Shown: piece by piece, positions 1 through 7,085 of the stretch
Layout of the letters: the number at the start of each line of letters is the position of its first letter
How positions within the stretch are numbered: position 1 is the stretch's first letter
From: Sphaerosporella brunnea
Lineage: Eukaryota > Ascomycota > Pezizomycetes > Pezizales > Pyronemataceae
Direction: 5' to 3'
Assembly: GCA_008704415.1 (NCBI GenBank)
Contig: VXIS01000592.1
Span: 1 to 13,787 of the forward strand
Length of the DNA stretch: 13,787 bases
Position numbers and translations under genes: made by a program
The notes under the pieces: model-generated
Database searches by the model: none
What the model was told of the DNA's origin: nothing
Seen by the model: the letters and a program-made list of their open reading frames with translations, nothing else

Positions 1-212
1 TTTTCGGATTGACCGTTACCTCATGCCCCGGGCAATACCCCGTGTTTTCCGTGAAAAGGATCAGCGGAAAACGAATACTTAGCCATCATCATTGAGAAAC
101 TGCTGTTTGGCTAAAAGCCATACGTGAAGTTCCGGAGTCCTTGGGCAGCCTCTCCTATGTGGGTTATGCGCATGATGGAATATGGAGTGTTATTTGGTGA
201 GGCTTGACTTTG

Positions 213-222
213 TATATATATA
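213..222 (+). promoter_or_regulatory. Possible TATA box upstream of the 451 gene
   Basis: A run of five TA dinucleotides lies about 170 bases before the intron donor at 394 and about 230 bases before the proposed start codon at 451. It is the only TATA-like element upstream of this gene. AT-rich runs also occur by chance in intergenic DNA, so the assignment rests on position alone. Confidence 0.25.
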
Positions 223-268
223 CGCTTGTTAGATAGCAACAATTCCACTACTGTTCCCATCCCATCAG

Positions 269-386
269 TTCGCCTACCCTTGACCTCCAAAACCGCGTCT
301 ACTTCAAATCCTCGACAAACACTTCGCCTACGCTTGACCCCAAAACCTCGCCTACTTTCAACAAACTTCAAATCCGCGACAAAAAC
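269..386 (+). repeat. Two-copy imperfect tandem duplication
   Basis: Unit 1 (269-322) begins TTCGCCTACCCTTGACC. Unit 2 (323-386) begins TTCGCCTACGCTTGACC. Both end in a CGACAAA-type sequence. Unit 2 is about 10 bases longer because of extra sequence around 355-365. The duplication lies in the presumed 5' untranslated region, just before the intron donor at 394. Confidence 0.7.
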
Positions 387-393
387 CAAGCTC

Positions 394-449
394 GTGAGTC
401 GATCCATTTGTCCTCCACTACCTATCAATGCTAACCTTGCATCCAACAG
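394..449 (+). other. Spliceosomal intron, probably in a 5' UTR
   Basis: Donor GTGAGT is at 394-399, a branch site with core CTAAC is at 431-435, and acceptor CAACAG ends at 449. The intron is 56 nt long and the branch site sits 14 nt from the acceptor, which is the usual geometry for filamentous fungi. Exon 1 in the phase that would join the downstream frame has a stop at 335-337 and no Met after it. The intron therefore probably lies in the leader, with translation starting at ATG 451, two bases after the acceptor. All three signals are seen directly; the leader assignment is inferred. Confidence 0.75.
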
Positions 450-450
450 A

Positions 451-1701
451 ATGACCATAGGTGAAGAGTACGGCGAGTTCGGCCTTGCCGCCCCGGGTAA
501 GAACAAGGAGAAGTTTCATGTTCTCCTTGTCAAGTTCATCGTCTCCCAGGGCTGGCAGATCTACCATCCCACCAACAAGGAGACCGGTTCAGCCAGTAGG
601 TGGGCCAGAGTTCTGACAGTTGCTTTCAACTCCCTGTCGCTCAACACCCAGTACCCTAATGTCTTCGCCGGGCTCCTCGTTGTGGCCGCCCGAAACAATC
701 TTTACCGGTTTGGAATACAGATGTGGGCCAGTGGCATCGAGAGCCAAAAGCACTGTGACAGCCAGGAGCTTCGGCCGCTGCCATACGACCCAATGCTGGA
801 GTTGCTCGAGGAGCTGGAAGCTTACGAAACCGATGACAATGAGCGTCCTGATTGTGAAGCCGATTTGCCCCGTGCTGGTAGAGCTGGGCACGGGGCGACG
901 GGTCGGGGCGCCGGCGGGCGTGGCGCGACGAGGTAGGCCGGGGCAGGGCGAGGTGCACCGGGGCGGGAGGGGCGCACCGGGGCGCGACGGGGTGACCGGA
1001 GTTGGGCGGGGTCATCAGGGTGTGACGGGGTATCGCCGCGGCGGCGTGTATGAGGAGCGTCGCGGTGGCCGGGGTTCCGACGGGGTGACCGGGGCACCGA
1101 CGAGGTGGCCGGGTTGTCGACGGGGCGGCCGGGGCGCCCCGACCCGTGCATAGCACTACGTGCTGGCCTTGCAATTTGGGAAGATGAGGATGACGCCTGT
1201 GGAGTAGGTGGTGCCGGATTCGGCCGTCGTCGCCTTGAACTTTCGGAAGATGACCATGACGCCTGTGGAGTTGGTGGTGCCGGATTCGCCGGTCGTCGCT
1301 TTGGAATTTTGGAAGATGACGAAGACAGTGGAGTTGATGGTGCCGGATTCGCCCGTCGTCGCCCTAAAATTTTGGAAGATGACGATGACGACCGTGGAGT
1401 TTGTGGTGCCGCATTCGCCCGTCGTCGCCGTAGAATTTCGGATGATGACGATGACACCCGTGGAGTTGGTGGTGCCGTGACTCTCCGTGATTACCCCGAA
1501 CTTGAAGAGGAGATTCAACGGGCCACCCAGAAGCGTATTGATGACATGATGCACCGCCGGAAGGGCATTGTGACCGGATTCAATGAGCAGGCCAAGGTCG
1601 TGGTCTGTGCGCGTCTGCAAGAAATCCTGACCAACACTGCCTCCAAGGACGCCGCCGAAATCGTCATGAAGAAATCTGAGAAACCGAGTTTGGCCTTCTA
1701 G
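451..1701 (+). CDS. Unrecognised protein with charged 22-residue repeats; interrupted frame
   Basis: I do not recognise this protein. ATG 451 is chosen because it follows a canonical intron acceptor. The first part (451 to about 877, roughly 142 residues, beginning MTIGEEYGEFG) has no signal peptide and ends in an acidic stretch. The second part (about 1154-1701) is in the same frame and holds the tandem repeat, then about 75 residues that include LRDYPELEEEIQRATQKRID, probably helical, and ends KPSLAF. Between them is a G-rich block with in-frame stops at 934-936 and 1051-1053. A GT at 878 and an AG ending at 1153 would remove 276 nt and keep the frame, giving about 324 residues. That would be an unusually G-rich intron without a clear branch site, so this may instead be a pseudogene, or two proteins. 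The repeat lengths (66, 63, 66, 66 nt) are all multiples of three, which favours past coding selection. Confidence 0.45.
878..1153 (+). repeat. G-rich block with G-quadruplex motifs; possible intron
   Basis: The + strand is made of short degenerate G-rich words. GACGGGGTGACCGG, for example, recurs near 985 and 1078. Two motifs fit the G3+/loop 1-7 quadruplex rule: 892-918 (loops of 4, 2 and 7) and 960-982 (loops of 1, 1 and 6). In the frame shared by the flanking coding stretches it has stops at 934-936 and 1051-1053. It begins with GT and ends with AG in a frame-preserving way, but lacks a good branch site. Confidence 0.5.
1177..1476 (+). repeat. In-frame minisatellite, ~66-bp unit (22 aa)
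   Basis: Complete units lie at 1201-1266, 1267-1329, 1330-1395 and 1396-1461. A partial unit precedes them from 1177 and another follows at 1462-1476. Each unit begins GGAGT and contains GGTGCCGGATTC, CGTCGTCG and GATGACGA-like words. The encoded unit is approximately GVGGAGFARRRxxILEDDDD: a Gly-rich head, three arginines, a variable hydrophobic segment and an acidic run. Unit 2 is exactly one codon shorter than the others. Confidence 0.85.
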
Positions 1702-1765
1702 GCTGAGTGTGAAGTTTAATTGACGAATACCTTGGAGAACAAGATTGCGTTGCTTAAGTCAATGT

Positions 1766-1937
1766 AAGCAAACACTAAGTAGAGACCGAGGAAAGGCGAT
1801 GAAAATTTGATTGAATTTGTCGTCACGCATATTGAAGCAAACACTGGGGACGGAGGATCGTCACGCATATTAAAGCAATCACTAGGGACAGAGGAAAGGG
1901 TATACAAATTTGATTGAATTTGTGCTCATGCTTATTA
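1766..1937 (+). repeat. Three-unit tandem repeat, middle unit shortened
   Basis: Units begin AAGCAAACACT at 1766, AAGCAAACACT at 1835 and AAGCAATCACT at 1873. Units 1 and 3 share a central ATTTGATTGAATTTGT and end near GCATATT or GCTTATT. The middle unit is only 38 bp and lacks that central segment. No coding signal is seen. The repeat lies between the 22-residue-repeat gene and the first LTR. Confidence 0.7.
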
Positions 1938-1962
1938 TCTCGTGAAAGTGCAGAAGTGGGGG

Positions 1963-2251
1963 TGTCAGAAATGTGCGTAAATGTTGACAAGATTCTTGCG
2001 GCCTTCGGCCGTGATCTGATTATATAAGCTCGGATTTCCTCCAGTGATTCTCGGCGTCACATACAGTGAAGAGGTTTTGCAGCGGTTCTTGGCGCCTCCA
2101 TCGCCCCGGATAGGAGTCCCCTCAGTTGACATTTCTCCTACCCTCCGCCCTCGTCACCTACGATCTCCTGCCTGCAGTCTCATAGTATCTGGTCTTCTGG
2201 ATGTGACTTTAGCAACAGCTATTGACAGCGACTCTGTCTATAGCTTCAACT
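1963..2251 (+). mobile_element. First LTR (5' boundary approximate)
   Basis: The right end is fixed by the primer-binding site at 2252 and by similarity to the end of the second LTR (GCAACAGCTATTGACAG against GCAACTGCTATCGACAG, then TAGCTTCAAC). The left end is taken as TGTCAG at 1963, after a run of five G. TGTTG at 1982 is an alternative. A TATATAA at 2021-2027 would suit the LTR promoter, and a GC hairpin (CGGCC/GGCCG, 1999-2011) lies just upstream of it. The terminal base is T where the second LTR has A. Outside the last ~40 bp it does not align well with the second LTR. Confidence 0.55.
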
Positions 2252-2268
2252 GGTTATGAGCCCGGCGC
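2252..2268 (+). other. Primer-binding site, initiator tRNA-Met half
   Basis: GGTTATGAGCCC is the complement of the anticodon-loop side of fungal initiator tRNA-Met (GGGCUCAUAACC). Priming from an internal half-tRNA-Met is established for copia-type elements. The site directly follows the LTR end. Confidence 0.7.
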
Positions 2269-2479
2269 TACGGCTTGCATAACAACAAACAACATCCCCG
2301 GAAAGAGACGACAGCGTTACCGGACAGAGGAGTTGCGACAAGGTCAGACAACGAGCCGCTGTTGACAAGATTGACGCGCAGCTATATATATAGCGTGTGC
2401 TGCTTCGGACAAGCTTGCGCAGCGCAGAGCCGAGCTATATACAGCGGGAGCTGCTACTGAGAAAGCGCCGAAACCCTGA

Positions 2480-2989
2480 AGTTGTGAGGTCAAGACAACT
2501 GGAGCTTGGAAGGCTGTTTACGGATAGCGAGAAACAACGTTAGCTCAGCGAAGGTCTGAGTTGTGGGCCAAAGACAACTGAAGCTTGGAGAGCCGCTTAC
2601 GAAGAGAAGAAGCGACATTAGCTTACCGATTGCCTGAAGTTGTGGGTATAAGACAACTGGAGCTTTGAGAATCGTTTGCGGATCACAGCGAAAACAATTA
2701 TCGCTCATTCACGATCCCAGAGCTGTGGGCATTGACAGCTGGAGCTTGACGAATCTTTCACCGACGGCAAAAGATTTTAGTTCAACAAAACTCTGAGTTG
2801 TGAAGGTCAAGACAACTGGAGCTTGGAAGGTCGTTTCCGGACTGAAGAGAAGCCGTTTTAGCTCACCGAAGGAGCTTGGAGAATTGTTCGACGGATCGGA
2901 AAAGAAACGATTGTAGCTCGCCGAAAGCCTGAGTTGTGGGCATAAGACACCTGGAGCTTGGAGGATTGTTTGCGGAGGAAATATAGTTC
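2480..2989 (+). repeat. Leader array A: degenerate hairpin-forming tandem units
   Basis: About seven units of roughly 75-80 nt. A typical unit has a first hairpin AGTTGT-(8-10 nt)-ACAACT and then a second hairpin closed by GAGCT/AGCTC around an inner stem. First stems are at 2480-2485/2495-2500, 2559-2564/2574-2579, 2638-2643/2653-2658, 2721-2726/2735-2740, 2796-2801/2812-2817 and 2932-2937/2947-2952 (one mismatch). The unit at 2872-2919 keeps only the second hairpin. The fourth unit changes GTTGT/ACAAC to GCTGT/ACAGC on both arms. Outer stems of the second hairpin include 2502-2506/2542-2546 (GAGCT/AGCTC) and 2581-2585/2620-2624 (AAGCT/AGCTT). No long reading frame is conserved through the array. 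Confidence 0.75.
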
Positions 2990-3440
2990 AGCCAAACAGA
3001 TAAAGAAAAAGAAACCCGTTTTCGCCGAAGACAAAGTTGGATACAAGAAGCCTACGGAGCTGGACAAAGCGGCGTTCAGAGAACAGTCTTCGCCGAACAG
3101 GGAGGATGGGAGAGAACCAGCTTCGCCGAAGAATGGGAGCCGAAGGAAACGTTGTTTCGCCGAAAAGATGACGAAAGCTACTGTTGCCGAACACAGGGCT
3201 TATTTCGACGAAGATCAGAGGAGAGCTTCTTACACGGAAAAGAAAGCGGAATACGACAGGCAGAAAAAACAGGGGAAAGCTGAATACGATGGACGTTATA
3301 GTCTTCCTTTCAGTCCTTTTGGAGCAACGCGCAACGTGATTGCAAGGGCCAGTGAATTCGCCGATCAGAATGAGGATCAGATAGATGTTGGCAGGAAGGG
3401 TTACAACCATCAGCAGCGGACACCGACGCCTGCAGTTTGA
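2958..3440 (+). CDS. Charged heptad-repeat ORF, copy 1 (element protein)
   Basis: An open frame of 160 codons begins in the last leader unit and runs to TGA. It is rich in Lys, Glu, Arg and Ala and contains degenerate heptads such as RCFAEKM, ATVAEHR, AYFDEDQ and AEYDRQK, which suggest a long helical or coiled-coil segment. The ATG at 2958 falls inside a hairpin unit, so it may not be the native start. The segment FAEDKVGY is matched by FAADKVGY in the second copy (near 5123). In the second copy this region follows a Gag core, but here no Gag core precedes it, which suggests an internal deletion. It is probably part of a Gag-like protein. No enzymatic motif is visible. Confidence 0.4.
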   Translation: MEDCLRRKYSSAKQIKKKKPVFAEDKVGYKKPTELDKAAFREQSSPNREDGREPASPKNGSRRKRCFAEKMTKATVAEHRAYFDEDQRRASYTEKKAEYDRQKKQGKAEYDGRYSLPFSPFGATRNVIARASEFADQNEDQIDVGRKGYNHQQRTPTPAV

Positions 3441-3567
3441 CGAGGAATTGGTGGACTTGGGGACCGTTTATGCTCTGATAGGGGGAGCGATGATGGATGC
3501 GCTTATCCGAATATTGGTGGGTCCGATATGAGGCAACACGACACAGTTCATTCTCGGACTGGGGGAG
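3441..3567 (+). other. 3' internal end with polypurine tract
   Basis: This is short non-coding sequence between the heptad ORF and the second LTR. It ends in GACTGGGGGAG, a polypurine tract directly abutting TGTTG at 3568. That is the expected plus-strand primer position for an LTR retrotransposon. No other feature was seen. Confidence 0.55.
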
Positions 3568-3740
3568 TGTTGAGATATGGAGTGTGCGTCACTCTATATC
3601 ATCCGAGTATGAACTGCGACACCAGGGGTGGATGCACTTAGGTATGTACCTTGCAATCATCACTTGGACGGACGTTCTTGAAGCCCACTGCGTTAAATTG
3701 AGCAACTGCTATCGACAGATACTCTTTTGTAGCTTCAACA
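3568..3740 (+). mobile_element. Second LTR, 173 bp, TGTTG...CAACA
   Basis: It starts TGTTGAGATATGGAG right after a polypurine tract and ends CTTCAACA right before a primer-binding site, so it has perfect 5-bp inverted ends. It therefore serves as the 3' LTR of the first copy and the 5' LTR of the second. It is about 115 bp shorter than the proposed first LTR and similar to it mainly in the last 40 bp, so the two are not a recent matching pair. Confidence 0.7.
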
Positions 3741-3757
3741 GGTTATAAGCCCGGGGC
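3741..3757 (+). other. Primer-binding site of second copy
   Basis: GGTTATAAGCCCGGGGC follows the LTR directly. It differs by one base (A for G) from the 12-base initiator tRNA-Met complement seen at 2252. The sequences after both sites remain co-linear (GCTACAGCTT against GCTACGGCTT). Confidence 0.65.
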
Positions 3758-3852
3758 TACAGCTTTCAAAAGAACAGACAACCCCAGGAAGAGAAGCGAT
3801 GACCAAGGTCGGCACCGGCGCTCCGGACAAAGTCTTAGCATCGCGGACCCAG

Positions 3853-4477
3853 AGCTGTCGGCATATACAGCTAGAGCTGCTGCGGAGAAGGTTGCGCAGC
3901 GAGAAACCCTGATGTTGTAGGGTCAAGACAACTGGAGCTTGGAAGGTCGTTTGCGGATAGCGGAAAACGACGTTTGCTCACCTAAGGCCTGAGTTGTGGG
4001 CAAAAGACAACTGCAGGGTGGAAAATCGGTTCCGCGTATCAGCGAAACGGTTTTAGCTCAAAGAGAACCCGAAGCTGTGGGTATAGGACAGCTGGAGCTA
4101 TATTACGGACGACGCAAGTGGAATTAGCTTAACGAAAAACCCGGAGTTGCGGGTATAAGACAAATGGAGCTTGGAGAATCGTTCGACAGATCAGAACAGA
4201 AGCCATTTTAGCTTGCCGAAAGAGCTGAGGGAGCCGTTTGCAGATAAGGAAGAAAGGACCTCCGCTCAACGAAAAGTCAGAATACGTGCTGCTACGGAAC
4301 AGTCGAGCAGCAGAGAGCCTGAAGCTGTAGGTGTGTAGGCAGCTGGAACTTGACGGAGAGGAGAGGTCACGGAGCCGTTGGCAAATACAGCTGGAACCCA
4401 AGGAATCGTGTACGGAGGGTGGAAAACCGACGCAAGACGAAGCAGCTCACAGAGACAAGTGAAGCTGTATGACGACG
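3853..4477 (+). repeat. Leader array B: degenerate hairpin-forming tandem units
   Basis: This is the second copy of the hairpin leader. First stems are at 3853-3858/3867-3872 (AGCTGT/ACAGCT), 3914-3918/3928-3932 (GTTGT/ACAAC), 3992-3997/4007-4012 (AGTTGT/ACAACT), 4073-4078/4088-4093 (AGCTGT/ACAGCT) and 4323-4328/4339-4344 (last pair wobble). A weaker one is at 4373-4378/4387-4392. The unit near 4144 is degraded, and the one near 4220 lacks the first hairpin. One second hairpin keeps a 7-bp inner stem GTCGTTT/AAACGAC (3946-3952/3965-3971) inside GAGC/GCTC (3935-3938/3976-3979). Unit boundaries become unclear after about 4400. Confidence 0.7.
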
Positions 4478-4596
4478 CAGGCAGTACCGTGGTTTTAGGG
4501 TGAGAACTACTCGGTGTGGGTGAAAGGTACGAAACGTAAAACGCACTGTGTGATGTTCTTGCTTCGGAATATCGACGGGCTGCAAAGCGAAATCCC

Positions 4597-4944
4597 ATGG
4601 CTGGTCTCACGGCAATACTGAAAACGAAGCGAATGGATTACGACAGTATCGCCGAGTACCAAAGTAACTTGAAGAGCACTGCAGCAATGTGCGACGCAGC
4701 CGGTACCGTAATCGACGACACGTTGATGGCTACTATCATCTATAAAGGCCTACCAGACGAGGCGCATTGGAGTCACCTGCGGATTCAAATTATGGACATG
4801 ATAGACACAGACGACTGCGGTTTGACAAAAATCTTCAAGCGAATCGAGCAATGCGAGAGATTGTTACCTGCTTTGAAGGTCGCAGCACCGAAGGATGCGG
4901 CACCTGCTTCAGTGGTAGCAGGAGACAGACAAATTGATGGCTAG
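4597..4944 (+). pseudogene. Copia-type Gag core fragment
   Basis: About 115 codons resemble the copia-type Gag polypeptide core (UBN2/Retrotran_gag family). The pattern includes MDYDSIAEYQSNLKS, then IDDTLMATIIYKGLPDEAHW and RIEQCERLLP: the conserved EY..L..L region, the GLP motif about 35 residues later, and a terminal helix. Gag would form the particle that packages element RNA. The N-terminal part expected for such a Gag is missing or shifted out of frame, since the preceding DNA is the decaying end of the hairpin array. No CCHC zinc knuckle is seen. The frame ends at a TAG where the heptad-repeat frame begins one base out of phase. Family assignment is by pattern recognition only. Confidence 0.65.
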
Positions 4945-5570
4945 AGCTTTCGCCAGGGAAAGAGCCGCTTTGGCTGACGAAAGGGCTGCTGTCGCCGAAG
5001 AGAGTGCCAGCTTTGTGGCAGCAAAGTCCTGGTATGCTGACACCCGATATGCAAAACTTGAGCTGTTTGTCATTGCTTCGATTGTGGCTGCTTTCGCTGA
5101 AGCGATGCCTGATTAAACGCATTTCGCTGCAGACAAAGTCGGATACGAGAAGCAGCAAAAGCAGGAAAAAGCTGGCTACGATAGTCAGGGAAAGCAGGGC
5201 AGAGCTTGCTTTACCGAAGACACAGCTGGATGCTGAGAAAGCAGAAGACCGCTGCTTTCGCCGTGAAACAAGATTCTTTCGCTGAAAAGAGATGGAGCCG
5301 GAGAAAATAGCCTTCAAACGCAACAAAGCTGCAATGAGAGTGCACAAGGAACCTGGTTTTGCCGAAGAAAGAGCGCAAGAGAGAGCTGCTTTTGTGACAA
5401 AGTGCCCTGGCTACTGGAAGCGGACGGAGGTGGCCAAAGCGGCAATCAGAGCTTCTTTCATCGAATGGAGAGTGCAGGAGAACCACGGTTTTGCCGAAGA
5501 TAGAGCTGATCTCGCACACAAGAAAGCTTGTCTCGCTGAGGAGGGAAAGCCAAAGAAAGAGACCAGCTAA
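4934..5570 (+). pseudogene. Charged heptad-repeat region, copy 2, frame broken
   Basis: This stretch of 21-nt repeats encodes heptads such as AFARERA, ALADERA, AVAEESA, GFAEERA and GFAEDRA. Coding sense is split. One frame covers 4934-5236, with a stop at 5114-5116 after which the same repeat protein continues (FAADKVGY). A short piece with AAFAVKQDSFAEK lies in another frame near 5250-5300. A third frame covers 5292-5570. It follows the Gag core with an 11-base overlap, consistent with a former Gag C-terminal extension or second ORF. The composition predicts a charged helical rod. Frameshifts mark it as dead. Confidence 0.5.
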
Positions 5571-7085
5571 CTATTCGGCAACACGCGCTTGCATAGCATT
5601 TCTACGTTTCGTGATCTCTTCCGCGGGGAACTCGCAATCTGGTAGGGCCTGACGCGAGATGAAGCTGCAACATCGCCTGCCGCATCGACTGTAGCAGCGT
5701 AAACTGCAACTATGTCGACTTGATGGCTTGGGCGAAATGTATTGGCGCTTTCCCAAGTACCAGTAGCTTTGCAGCGCAGGAGATCAACTGTCGAGTAGGA
5801 CCAGCATGGAATACGACCCTTTCCTGGTAAGCCTGAAAAACATCGTGAACTCGGCCCGCACCTCCGCAGCGCTCCAAATCGATAAATCTCAAAACATCGT
5901 CAATAATGGCCATTCATCCGTAGCTGTCAAGCATGATAAACCCCAACACCTCACCGACACTAAGGCGCTTCAGCAACAGCTGGTATAATCATTGGCATGC
6001 AGCCAGCCATCGTCATCGTGGTCATCTTCGTTTTGTCGAGCTCATTGTCTTCTCCTCTGTCTCTCGTCTCCCCCGCATAGCGAGCCGCCAACCTATCACA
6101 CGATAGCAGTAGTGGCTGCGATGCTTTTACGCTGTTTAACAGATAAGAGGTACCGTGCGCACGAAAAACCGAATGAATTCATCAGCCAGGTTCACACATA
6201 ATATGGCGACAGATGGCGACAAGGTCGTGCATACGCGGCGATTCACATCGCGCAGAATTGCGGTTGATCCACTCACGGCCGACTTGCATGAGGTGATGCG
6301 CTGGCGGAGGATGAGGCGAGGGCGACAGCGCATTGGTAATAACGGAGAGGAATAGTAACAGCTGTCCGGGCTCGCAACCGGTTTGAATCGGCGGCGAGGA
6401 TAGATAGCTGGCCGGATACATGACAAGTGACCAGAAAACGAGAGAGGACGAACACCGATACATTACATTCAAAACTGCATTCAAAGTCCCGCCAGATCCC
6501 GCTTGGCGAATGCCGGTCGGCGAAAGTCCTCTTCGATGTTTGTAGGTGGCCACGAACCGTGCAACTACGAGAGATGACGAGGCTCGACAATCTGTAAACG
6601 ACTTTATAGGGTCGCGCGTAAGGTCCAAGGTCTATCTGCAGCACACTCGCATGAGATCCACATAGCCCTCGCGGTCACTCGGTGTTTAGGTTCCAGGCGG
6701 CGGAGCTATCAGGAAGCGTAGTCTGAAACATGTGGAATTGTTTGCGACGGTGAGTACTAAACAGGCGGTATATTGAGCCCACATCCGTCCTTCCTAGACA
6801 AAGGCATTTTGGGTGTTTGGTGAACAGATACACCGATACCGCGCAAAACCAGATCAGACGGCGCGAGCTGATCGTTTATCTATCCACGTACAGCCCTTGC
6901 TGCCTCATATTCTGGTCTCCTGGGTATTCTACACCGCCCTAGTCGCTGCGCAGCTTCCCTATCTCGGCCTTTCAGGGCCCGGACGGGGTCGGTGATGCGT
7001 TGTACCTTGTGCGTGACAAGCCACACAATGCCGTGCAGCCGATTTGATAGCTGCAACGTGACGGCTTGACGGCGTGGTCATAAAT
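5571..7085. other. No supportable gene
   Basis: Only short or mutually overlapping open frames occur here, on both strands. A 67-codon minus-strand frame (5710-5913) and two overlapping minus frames (6182-6628 and 6273-6644) have no recognisable motif, and none stands out over its competitors. No LTR, terminal inverted repeat, tRNA or clear intron was found. The region may contain old, unrecognisable element or gene remnants. Confidence 0.5.

Larger units (their letters stand above)
1963..5570 (+). mobile_element. Decayed Ty1/copia-type LTR sequence, two tandem copies sharing an LTR
   Basis: The order is LTR-like end (1963-2251), primer-binding site, hairpin-repeat leader, heptad-repeat ORF, G-rich polypurine tract, second LTR (3568-3740), primer-binding site, hairpin-repeat leader, Gag fragment and heptad-repeat region. 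Copia affiliation rests on the half-tRNA-Met primer-binding sites directly after each LTR, the TGTTG/CAACA ends of the second LTR, and a Gag core resembling the copia-type gag polypeptide. No protease, integrase, reverse transcriptase or RNase H was seen, so both copies are nonautonomous or truncated. No LTR was found after 5570. Confidence 0.75.

Noticed and set aside
170..195. TATGGAGTGTTA resembles the start of the second LTR
   Set aside because: Only about ten bases match, with no polypurine tract or further similarity; probably chance.
497..549. Possible second intron (GTAAGA ... CCCAG) in the 451 gene
   Set aside because: Removing it shifts the frame into a TAG within about 16 codons, whereas reading through stays open. 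The branch site is also poor.
822..1457. 211-codon minus-strand frame rich in Ser, Arg and Pro
   Set aside because: It is the antisense of the G-rich block and the 22-residue repeat. Its composition is explained by the repeat, and the plus-strand frame has the better context.
2480..4477. CRISPR-like array (repeated units with palindromes)
   Set aside because: The units are degenerate throughout, with no constant repeat plus unique spacer pattern. They lie in a eukaryotic LTR element.
6182..6644. Two overlapping minus-strand frames of 148 and 123 codons
   Set aside because: They compete with each other in different frames over the same DNA, contain no motif, and have no intron or start context.
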